From the NCBI GenBank assembly GCA_046705265.1, contig JBJKQL010000155.1, positions 1-9,027 on the forward strand: DNA of 9,027 bases, in the 5' to 3' direction. Source of the stretch: JAJYTL01 sp046705265. Lineage in GTDB: Bacteria; Pseudomonadota; Alphaproteobacteria; Ferrovibrionales; Ferrovibrionaceae. Position 1 is the first letter of the stretch. The number at the start of each line of letters is the position of its first letter. The notes beneath the pieces were generated by a model. The model ran no database searches. It was not told the DNA's origin and was given only the letters and a program-made list of their open reading frames with translations. The translations under genes were made by a program, and so were the position numbers. Below are positions 1 to 5,955 of the stretch, piece after piece.

Positions 1-1
1 G

Positions 2-451
2 CTCAAGCTCGCGGCGCGCGTGGTCGCGGCCGACGCACTGATCTGGCGGCCCGAAACGCCGGCCGGCGCGGTGCTGCTCGATGCCCCCTGCTCGGCGACC
101 GGCACGCTACGGCGCCGGCCCGATGTCGCCTATGCCAAGCGCGAGGCCGATCTTGGCCCGCTTGCCGCGGCGCAGGCGGCGCTTCTCGACGCCGCCGCGG
201 CGATGCTGACGCCCGGCGGGCGGCTTCTTTATTGCGTCTGCTCGCTCGAGCCCGAGGAAGGTCCGGAGCGAATTGCCGATTTTCTCAGCCGTCACGAGGG
301 GTTCGCGCTTTCCCCGATCATGCCGGAGGAGGTCGCGGGCGAAACCGCGCTGCTGACGGCCGAGGGCATGTTGCGCACCTTGCCCTGCCATGTCGCCGAT
401 CTCGGCGGCATGGACGGCTTTTTTGCCGCACGTTTGCTGCGCAAAAAATAA
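2..451 (+). CDS. rsmB: 16S rRNA (cytosine-C5) methyltransferase RsmB, 3' part only
   Basis: The reading frame is open from the left edge of the window and ends at TAA 449-451, so only about the last 149 residues of a protein of roughly 430 are present. They carry two signatures of the RsmB/Sun/NOL1-NOP2 RNA m5C methyltransferases. One is the motif IV segment DAPCSATGT, whose Cys is at 89-91. The other is the motif VI segment YCVCSLEPEE, whose second Cys (239-241) is the expected nucleophile that attacks C6 of the target cytosine. The C-terminus, GGMDGFFAARL, is the usual end of the fold. The enzyme methylates 16S rRNA with S-adenosylmethionine in the cytoplasm. It is followed on the same strand by rpe after about 100 bp. 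A related m5C methyltransferase such as RsmF is less likely but cannot be excluded without the N-terminal NusB-like domain, which lies outside the window. Confidence 0.92.
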   Translation, partial: LKLAARVVAADALIWRPETPAGAVLLDAPCSATGTLRRRPDVAYAKREADLGPLAAAQAALLDAAAAMLTPGGRLLYCVCSLEPEEGPERIADFLSRHEGFALSPIMPEEVAGETALLTAEGMLRTLPCHVADLGGMDGFFAARLLRKK

Positions 452-552
452 TTGCCGACCGGCCGGTGCCCCAGGACGCTTGAGGGCACGCCTGAGGATG
501 CACTTGACCATACGGCTTGCGACCCTCCGGCCAACCTGCTACCAGAAATGCC

Positions 553-1221
553 ATGCAGCAGCGGGTGCGAATCGCTCCCTCGATCCTGGCGGCGGACTTC
601 GCCCGGCTTGGCGAGGAGGTGGCGGCGGTCACGGCCGCCGGCGCCGATCGCATCCACGTCGACGTCATGGACGGGCATTTCGTGCCGAACCTCACCATCG
701 GCCCGGCGGTGATCGCCGGTATCCGGCCGCATACCAAGCTGCACTTCGACGTCCACCTGATGATCGCGCCGGCCGATCCACTGATCTCCGATTTCGTCAA
801 GGCAGGGGCCGACATCATCACCGTGCATCCCGAGGCCGGGCCGCACCTTCACCGCACCCTGCAGATGATCCGCGCCGCTGGCAAGCGGAGCGGTGTGGCG
901 CTCAACCCCGGCACGCCGGTCGAGATGGCGCTCACCGTCCTGGACGAGACCGACCTGATCCTGGTGATGAGCGTCAACCCGGGCTTCGGCGGCCAAGCCT
1001 TCATCCCGAGCCAGCTCGAGAAGATCAGGCGCCTTCGCGCCGCCATCGACGCTTCGGGCCGCGCCATCGATCTCTCCGTCGACGGCGGCATCAATCACGA
1101 CACCGCGAAGGCGGCCATCGCGGCCGGCGCCGATCAGCTCGTCGCCGGCACGGCGGTGTTTGCCGGCCAGGCCGCGGGTTACGCCGGCAATATCGCCCGG
1201 CTTCGGGGCGGTGGGCCGTGA
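553..1221 (+). CDS. rpe: Ribulose-phosphate 3-epimerase
   Basis: This gene encodes a cytoplasmic TIM-barrel enzyme of 222 residues that interconverts D-ribulose 5-phosphate and D-xylulose 5-phosphate in the pentose phosphate and Calvin cycles. All family motifs are present in order: APSILAADF (8-16), HVDVMDGHFVPN (35-46), HFDVHLMI (64-71), MSVNPGFGGQ (139-148) and VDGGIN (176-181). H35, D37, H68 and D177 are the expected metal ligands, with D37 and D177 the acid/base pair. I chose ATG 553 because it puts APSILAADF at the usual distance from the N-terminus. An in-frame ATG at 517 would add 12 residues of no family character. No strong Shine-Dalgarno precedes 553. The stop TGA 1219-1221 overlaps a possible GTG start of the next gene, so the two are probably co-transcribed and translationally linked. 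Confidence 0.97.
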   Translation: MQQRVRIAPSILAADFARLGEEVAAVTAAGADRIHVDVMDGHFVPNLTIGPAVIAGIRPHTKLHFDVHLMIAPADPLISDFVKAGADIITVHPEAGPHLHRTLQMIRAAGKRSGVALNPGTPVEMALTVLDETDLILVMSVNPGFGGQAFIPSQLEKIRRLRAAIDASGRAIDLSVDGGINHDTAKAAIAAGADQLVAGTAVFAGQAAGYAGNIARLRGGGP

Positions 1222-1223
1222 AT

Positions 1224-2867
1224 ATGGCGACGCCACCGCGCCGCCCCAGCGCGGGCGAAGGGCTGAAACCCGCGGTCGCCCAGCTTTTCTATGCCCTGCC
1301 GCTCTATTCCGCGACCTTGTGGCGGCCGCGCGCGGCGCAGCTCAGATACTGGCTGCACGACCCCTGGCCGGGCAACGTGGCGGAAGCGAACAGCCTGTTC
1401 CAGGGCCGCTACCGCTTCGCCGGGGAGGAGGTCTCGGCGCCGATGACCGAGCCGTGGCGGCTCGCCAACATGAGCGACGCCTGGCGGGCGGAGCTGCAGG
1501 GCTTTGCCTGGCTGCGCCATTTCGAGGCCGCGGGCGGCGACGCCGCCCACCGCCAGACGCGGGCCCTGATCGATTCCTGGATCAACAATTACCACGCCTT
1601 CGAGCGCTTCGCCTGGCGGCCCGACATTCTCGCCCGCCGGCTGATCAGCTGGTTCGGCCACGCGGAATTCATCTTCCGCAACACCGATGCCGCTTGGCGC
1701 GACATCTTCCTCGACAGCCTCGGCCGGCAAGGCCGCCACCTTGCCCGCACCGTGGGCCAAGCGCCGCCCGGCCCCGGCCGGCTCACCGCCGCGGTCGGAT
1801 TGGTCTATGTCGGGATCGGGCTACTGCCGCGCAAGCTCCGCCACGGCCTCAAGGCGCTGGAGCATGAATTGACCGGCGCCATCCTGCCTGACGGCGGCCA
1901 CGTCTCACGCAGCCCCTCGGCCTTGTTCCAGGCACTGCAGGATCTCGTCGCGCTGCGCCACGCGATGATGCAGACGCAGACCGAAGTGCCGGAAAGCCTG
2001 CAGCACGCGATCGACCGGATGGCGCCGGCCTTGCGCGCCTTCCGCCACGGCGATGGCGGGTTCGCGCTCTTCAACGGCGGCCGCGAGGAGCCCGAGGCGA
2101 TGATCGATTTCACCCTCGCCCGCAGCGAGGCCAAGGGCAAGGCGCTTTTGAGCATGCCGTTCTCCGGCTTCGAGCGCATGGCGGCGCGGCGCATGCTCGT
2201 GATCACCGATGTCGGGCAGCCGCAATCCACCGCGCCTGGCACCACCGCCCATGCCGGCACCTTGAGCTTCGAGCTTTCGCTCGGCCGCGAGCGCATGATC
2301 GTGAATTGCGGCGCGCCGGAAAACCCGGACGGCGATTGGGCGCGGGCGATGCGGGCGACCGCCGCCCATTCCACGCTTTGCCTGAACGAGGTAAATTCGC
2401 TGCAGCTCGGGGCCTGGGGGCGGCCGTCGCGCCTGCCACCACCGGCGCAGAGCAACCGGGCCGAGGCCGATGGCTCGATCTGGCTCGAGGCGACGCACGG
2501 CGGCTATCAGGCGCAATTCGGCCTCGCCCACCGGCGGCGGCTTTATCTCGATGCCTCGGGCGACGACTTGCGGGGCGAGGACGCATTGGTCGGCAAGCCG
2601 CCGGCGAAGCCCCTTTCCTTCGCCATCCGCTTTCATCTGCATCCCGCCATCCAGGCCTCGGCCATGCAAAGCGGCGTCGCGGTTTTGCTCCGCACGCCGA
2701 CCGGCGCCGGATTCCGCTTTCGCGTGGAAGGCGGCACGGTGACGGTGGAGGAAAGCGTCTATCTCGGCTTCGGCGGCCCAAGGCGGGCGGAGCAGATCGT
2801 CATCCGCGGCGAGGTGGCGGGCGAAGAGACGGTGGTGAAGTGGCGCTTGAGCCGGATGCCGAATTAG
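1224..2867 (+). CDS. Heparinase II/III-family protein
   Basis: This is a 547-residue protein of the heparinase II/III family. Family members fold as an N-terminal alpha/alpha toroid followed by a C-terminal beta-sandwich, and characterised ones cleave uronic acid-containing polysaccharides by beta-elimination. I recognise it from the overall pattern: an aromatic- and Arg-rich helical N-terminal half (for example WINNYHAFERFAWRPDIL from about residue 117 and LPDGGHVSRSPS around 222-233), then a beta-rich half that includes HAGTLSFELSLGRERMIVNCG from about 341 and AAHSTLCLNE near 380. No signal peptide is evident, so it may act in the cytoplasm. ATG 1224 is the simplest start. GTG 1218 is also possible and would give a GTGA overlap with the rpe stop. 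From memory, proteins of this type often sit beside rsmB and purH in alphaproteobacteria. The true substrate is unknown and it may not be heparin. The frame is intact to TAG 2865-2867, right against the island boundary. Confidence 0.87.
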   Translation: MATPPRRPSAGEGLKPAVAQLFYALPLYSATLWRPRAAQLRYWLHDPWPGNVAEANSLFQGRYRFAGEEVSAPMTEPWRLANMSDAWRAELQGFAWLRHFEAAGGDAAHRQTRALIDSWINNYHAFERFAWRPDILARRLISWFGHAEFIFRNTDAAWRDIFLDSLGRQGRHLARTVGQAPPGPGRLTAAVGLVYVGIGLLPRKLRHGLKALEHELTGAILPDGGHVSRSPSALFQALQDLVALRHAMMQTQTEVPESLQHAIDRMAPALRAFRHGDGGFALFNGGREEPEAMIDFTLARSEAKGKALLSMPFSGFERMAARRMLVITDVGQPQSTAPGTTAHAGTLSFELSLGRERMIVNCGAPENPDGDWARAMRATAAHSTLCLNEVNSLQLGAWGRPSRLPPPAQSNRAEADGSIWLEATHGGYQAQFGLAHRRRLYLDASGDDLRGEDALVGKPPAKPLSFAIRFHLHPAIQASAMQSGVAVLLRTPTGAGFRFRVEGGTVTVEESVYLGFGGPRRAEQIVIRGEVAGEETVVKWRLSRMPN

Positions 2868-2874
2868 GGGTGTG

Positions 2875-3397
2875 ATGCGCTTAAAGGAGCGGGTCTCGAA
2901 CGAGAAGAAGAACCTCAACCGCCTAGCCGGAGAATTCCTAGTAGCTTCACGCCTCGCGCAGCGCGGCTATATGGTTGCGCTGCAATGGGGCAACACAGTA
3001 AGCTACGTCATTCTTGCGTTTGATAAGCAAGGGAACTCTGCATTCATCGAAATCAAATCGACGGCGTCGTACCGGCGCCGTTGGCTCTTCCAAAAAAAGA
3101 ATATGCCAATCCGAAGCACGATACCGTCTCGGCGGCGAGGCGGTTTGTGTGCTGTGTAGACCTGTCCCAACCGTCACGGGAGCCAACGGTTCATGTGTTT
3201 CCGGTACAAATCATTGCCGACGACCTGAATTATTATTTCAACGGTAAATTTCCAAACAGCGCGAGTTATGACCTGTCGCTAGACTTCAAACCCCAAGGCC
3301 GCTCCAAGCTTGACGCAAGGACAGTCGGTGGTTTTATCGAAGAAAAAAATACGCCGAGTGCTTTGACGAGCTGATCTTCACATGGGTCGCGGATTAG
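2875..3397 (+). pseudogene. PD-(D/E)xK nuclease-like protein, broken by two frameshifts
   Basis: One protein of about 174 residues can be read through three frames. Frame 1 (from ATG 2875, or GTG 2872) contains NLNRLAGEFLVASRLAQRGY and then FIEIKSTASYRRRWLFQKK. At the A7 run 3092-3098 the match moves by -1 into EYANPKHDTVSAARRFVCC and later NSASYDLSLDFKPQGRSK. At a second A7 run, 3343-3349, it moves by -1 again into YAECFDELIFTWVAD, ending at TAG 3395-3397. Helical N-terminus, hydrophobic strand, then E-I-K is the pattern of small PD-(D/E)xK-fold proteins (Holliday-resolvase or DUF4365-like). The position where that fold has its catalytic Asp is Val (SYVILAF). AGGGG at 2866-2870 is a plausible but close ribosome site. 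The gene begins 7 bp after the heparinase stop and marks the left edge of the AT-richer island. The family call is by pattern, not by search. A sequencing error at one or both A runs is possible. Confidence 0.7.
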
Positions 3398-4180
3398 CGA
3401 GCATGCTCAACGGCTCCAGCGCTTCGATTTGTTGTCGAATGCCCACCACCCACAATGAACGCTAGATAGGGCTGCATAATGACTTCCCTCCGTCCTAACC
3501 TTGTTAAACGGATAGAGAGGCTGCCAAAGCCAATAAATTTAGTGGGCCCGATGCAGCCTCTATTCTAGGCGATAAGCAACGCGATTCACTCCACACAAGA
3601 ATAGTTTGTTGACTAAGTTACGCGAAAGGGGCGCATTACCGCGACGGTTAACTTGAATCGCAAGAAAGAGGGGTCTGGGCCTCCGTAGAAGACAATGGCG
3701 TTGGCCTGGATGAACGAAACTGGCAGGCGTTCATAACGACAGACACCGACAACAAGATTCGGACCGGAGGTAAAGGCGATGGATGTCTTCTCTGGTTGGA
3801 CTGTCTTTTCGAGAAGAAAGTCAGCAGTGTTTTTGACACCACGCAAGGGCGCAAGCGCCGCGCCTTCCGATTCGTTTTAAAATCCGAGGATCAGATTCGA
3901 GACTACGCCGTAACGGACACGCCTAGTGAAGACACCGCCTGCTTTTGCGTTCGCTTCTCCGACCTCAGAGGGAACGGCTACCGGAATAAATTTCCGGGGC
4001 GAGGTAACTTTGTCCTCCACCATCTAAGCTCCCATTTTTTGCCGGTGTTCATTGGGCGCCAAAGCCCGTTGGTGAAGGTCCACGCCGGCGATGGCACGAA
4101 ACAATATCCTGACGAGATCAACTCACTTGTTTTTCGGCGGGAGCCTGAGATTTCCATTGCTACAAAAGGATGCGGGTTAC

Positions 4181-4185
4181 TTTGG
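4181..4185. repeat. Target-site duplication, left copy (TTTGG)
   Basis: TTTGG lies directly outside the left terminal inverted repeat and matches TTTGG at 4521-4525 directly outside the right one. Keeping one copy and removing the rest joins GGGTTACTTTGG to CTAACGCGAATGG and restores the continuous reading GCGLLWLTRMECDKV of the ATPase pseudogene. That makes a chance match unlikely. Confidence 0.85.
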
Positions 4186-4198
4186 CCCAACTTCCGCA
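4186..4198 (+). repeat. Left terminal inverted repeat of the MITE-like element
   Basis: CCCAACTTCCGCA is the reverse complement of 4508-4520 except for one base (G/A at the 11th position). The match falls away after position 13, with only scattered agreement further in. Confidence 0.82.
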
Positions 4199-4425
4199 CT
4201 TTGGGTGTTTGCGGAGGCAAAAACTGGCGGAAACGCTAGGGTTTTTAGCGGGACCGCCGATTTGTGGTGCTAAATTTTTTCGGGTCCAGGAAATGAAAAA
4301 CTATTGAGTGCAGCGCCCGAGATGTGATTCACTCACCCCAGATCGTGGTCTTAACGCATGCCATCGTCAATCGCCTGGTTGCAAAAGGCCTGCTTTTTCA
4401 GCCGTCTTTCGCTTCGACATTGTTA

Positions 4426-4451
4426 GCACCACGCGAGCAAAAGCGTGGTGC
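4426..4451 (+). terminator. Perfect 9-bp hairpin followed by a T7 run, possible terminator in the MITE
   Basis: GCACCACGC (4426-4434) and GCGTGGTGC (4443-4451) pair perfectly around an 8-base loop. CTAAAAC and then seven T (4459-4465) follow. The T run starts 7 bases after the stem, farther than in a standard intrinsic terminator, so termination is only plausible. The heptamer GTGGTGC followed by TAAA and a T run also occurs at 4264-4280, which makes a short internal direct repeat. Confidence 0.45.
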
Positions 4452-4507
4452 CTAAAACTTTTTTTGTCTGTTATCGCGTTGATATTTCCCAGTATTTTTT
4501 CGCGCAC

Positions 4508-4520
4508 TGTGGAAGTTGGG
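4508..4520 (-). repeat. Right terminal inverted repeat of the MITE-like element
   Basis: TGTGGAAGTTGGG on the + strand is CCCAACTTCCACA read inward from the right end, pairing with 4186-4198 at 12 of 13 positions. Confidence 0.82.
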
Positions 4521-4525
4521 TTTGG
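4521..4525. repeat. Target-site duplication, right copy (TTTGG)
   Basis: This is the second copy of the 5-bp direct repeat flanking the element. The ATPase reading resumes directly after it with LTRMECDKVARSDLKG. Confidence 0.85.
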
Positions 4526-5321
4526 CTAACGCGAATGGAATGCGACAAGGTGGCGAGGTCGGACCTCAAAGGGTCACATTTTGTGCATTTCGTCGCACCC
4601 GATCGTACGGTTCACTCTCAATGCATCGACGGGAAGCTTGGGCTTGGCTATTTTCGTGAAAACAACACGCGTGTCTCTCACGCCGTCCTTAAGGGCGAAT
4701 ATCTGCATAAAAACGTCAACCAAGAAGGAATGGCATTCCTGTTTGAGGATATTGTCATAGAACGTATCATTAACGATGTTTATCAGAGCGCATCGGGCGA
4801 TTTCTCGAAGAGCCTTTGGAGAAGCTCAGCGCCGACCAAAGGGAAAAGATTGAGGAAATCACGCGGTCCTATCCTTCTGTTGCGTTCGGCGGCGCGGAGG
4901 AACTTCAAACGAAGCTTTCGGCCGGCGAATTGAATAGCAATGCGATATACGGGCACCTGTCTCGGAAGCGCTTTCGCCGGGACCAGCGCCAAGCAGACAA
5001 AATACGATCTGAATTGAGGCGGCTGAGAAGGACGGGGCGGCTAGCATGGAGGCGCTTTTCGCTGCAATGGCCGAGGCAGGAAAGGCCGTTGAGGAGGTTG
5101 AGGAGCGCAGTTCCTCGGAATACATCGTGCGATGAAAGGTGGTGTTGGACTTCGTAGCAATGCTGTTGGAGAACGTCCGGGATGACACGGATGACAGCTC
5201 GTATCAGCGCGAGGAGGTCCTGCACTCATTTATCTGTCCATGGCGAGTGAACACGCTTGCTGACGACGGAAAGAAGGTAGATGCGGCCTCATCGCATGAC
5301 CTGTGGCCCATCGATGAGCGG

Positions 5322-5927
5322 CTAACTTTCGCCCAATATTTCAGCTCTGATGCCGAGTTTTCCGTTCTTGCCGCGGCGGTTGAAAGCGAGGAGCGCCCCG
5401 ACGTGCTCATCTTCGACCACGTGCGCGGGCGCCGGCAGACCGAGCAACCGTCCAAGGTATTGCTGGTCGAATTCAAGCGGCCGGGACGGACTTCGTATGG
5501 AGACGACGAAAATCCTCAGGAACAGATTGAGCGGTATATTCGGCGGTTGCAAGGTGGGGGCTTGAGGGATGATTTCGATTTCGGGCCGCAGCATCACGCG
5601 AACGAAACGGCCCGAGCCATCGGCATTCTCATGCATCAAGCCCTCGGCGCGGTCGATGTAAGACATCACCGCGACACCGGCCTCGGCGCAAAGGTGCAGA
5701 TACCAAAGCATGTGACAGCCAGACAGCGCGGCGACCAGCATCTCTTCGGGGTTATGGCGCGCGGCATCGCCGCGAAAGGCGGGATCGGCCGAGCCCGCGA
5801 TTGCCGGCTTGCCCACCGCCTCGATCTCATGGCGGCGCTCATAGGCGCGATAATCGGCGGTGCCGCGCCCGGTGTTGCCGGTCCAGCGCGTGGTGATGGC
5901 GTAATGGTGCTCGCGCTCTTTCGCCAT
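5322..5927 (-). CDS. OsmC-family protein, C-terminus lost and replaced by a chimeric tail
   Basis: Residues 1 to about 119 (5927 down to about 5571) are a clear OsmC-like fold: HYAITTRWTGNTGRGT near the N-terminus, DPAFRGDAARHNPEEMLVAA (48-67), then LSGCHMLWYLHLC, whose C71 is the first redox-active Cys of this peroxidase family. Homologues continue for about 35-40 residues with a segment that holds the second Cys, resembling CFIANSV. Here that part is gone. After EIEI the frame runs on for about 82 codons antisense to the ATPase relic and stops at 5322-5324, so the tail is not a natural domain. Peroxide reduction needs both Cys, so the product is probably inactive. ATG 5925-5927 is chosen for its strong GGGGGA ribosome site. 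An in-frame ATG at 6011 would run into the preceding gene. The start lies 28 bp after the CDF exporter stop, so the two probably form an operon. Confidence 0.75.
   Translation of the reverse strand: MAKEREHHYAITTRWTGNTGRGTADYRAYERRHEIEAVGKPAIAGSADPAFRGDAARHNPEEMLVAALSGCHMLWYLHLCAEAGVAVMSYIDRAEGLMHENADGSGRFVRVMLRPEIEIIPQAPTLQPPNIPLNLFLRIFVVSIRSPSRPLEFDQQYLGRLLGLPAPAHVVEDEHVGALLAFNRRGKNGKLGIRAEILGES
5560..5575. other. Joint between the ATPase relic and the truncated osmC gene
   Basis: Reading rightward, the ATPase C-terminal domain is recognisable as far as LQGGGLRD (codons to about 5568). Reading leftward from the other side, the OsmC protein is recognisable as far as VMLRPEIEI (codon ending about 5571). 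Neither gene has its normal 3' end, and the two truncations meet within a few bases. This is the signature of a deletion or illegitimate recombination joint. No direct repeat longer than a few bases is evident at the point itself. Confidence 0.72.
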
Positions 5928-5955
5928 CGCTTCCCCCTTTGCCGCGCGGCGCGGC

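Larger units (their letters stand above)
4186..4520. mobile_element. 335-bp MITE-like insertion inside the ATPase pseudogene
   Basis: The element is bounded by inverted ends CCCAACTTCCGCA (4186-4198) and TGTGGAAGTTGGG (4508-4520), identical at 12 of 13 positions, and by a TTTGG duplication on both sides. It has no room for a transposase, so it is a non-autonomous, MITE-like element or an internally deleted insertion sequence. Inside is an open stretch of about 53 codons (4297-4455, first possible start GTG 4324) that reads SPQIVVLTHAIVNRLVAKG. I do not recognise it, and it may be a transposase remnant or chance. A strong hairpin follows at 4426-4451. The inserted length of 340 bp (element plus one duplication) shifts the frame by +1, exactly the frame change seen between the two gene halves. 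A 5-bp duplication and ends starting CC would fit an IS1380-like mobiliser, but that assignment is a guess. Confidence 0.83.
3479..5570 (+). pseudogene. GHKL ATPase with C-terminal PD-(D/E)xK-like domain, heavily decayed and 3'-truncated
   Basis: A single protein of about 584 residues can be followed from ATG 3479 (ATAGGG 8 nt upstream) through five segments: frame 2 (3479-3672), frame 1 (3670-4185), the continuation after a 340-bp insertion in frame 2 (4526-4797), frame 1 (4798 to about 5028) and frame 3 (about 5028-5570). The N-terminus shows the GHKL (gyrase/Hsp90/histidine kinase/MutL) ATP site. The N-box reads F-stop-AISNAIHS, with TAG 3566 where the catalytic Glu codon is expected. The G1 box is VEDNGVGLDE (3685-3714) and the G2 box is GGKGDGCLLWL, where GGKGVGRLLWL is the usual form. 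A long middle region includes FPGRGNFVL and YGHLSRKRFRRDQRQ. The C-terminus has RPDVLIFD (Asp 5400-5402) and LLVEFKRPGR (Glu 5469-5471, Lys 5475-5477), a PD-(D/E)xK pattern. Stops in the ancestral frame are TAG 3566, TAG 3602, TAA 3614 and TGA 5133. It ends at LQGGGLRD, where osmC sequence begins. The function of intact relatives is uncertain. Confidence 0.8.

Noticed and set aside
458..467. ACCGGCCGGT palindrome between rsmB and rpe
   Set aside because: A 10-bp GC palindrome is expected by chance at this composition. There is no loop or T run for a terminator.
390..1217. Long + strand extension of the heparinase frame back to 390
   Set aside because: It overlaps the end of rsmB and all of rpe, is Arg/Pro-rich with no domain character, and is a GC-rich shadow frame. 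The real start is 1218 or 1224.
3399..3439. Palindrome GAGCATGCTC and imperfect TTCGA/TCGAA hairpin between the two relic genes
   Set aside because: They are short, imperfect and without a T run. They are not convincing as a terminator or operator.
3516..3561. 9-bp inverted repeat AGAGGCTGC / GCAGCCTCT with a 28-base loop
   Set aside because: It lies inside the N-terminal coding part of the ATPase relic (ERLPKP to MQPLF). The loop is long and there is no T run, so it is probably chance in coding sequence.
2861..5580. Direct repeats marking island ends (attachment-site style)
   Set aside because: The sequences around 2868 and 5570 share only a few G-rich bases. No integrase or tRNA gene is visible.
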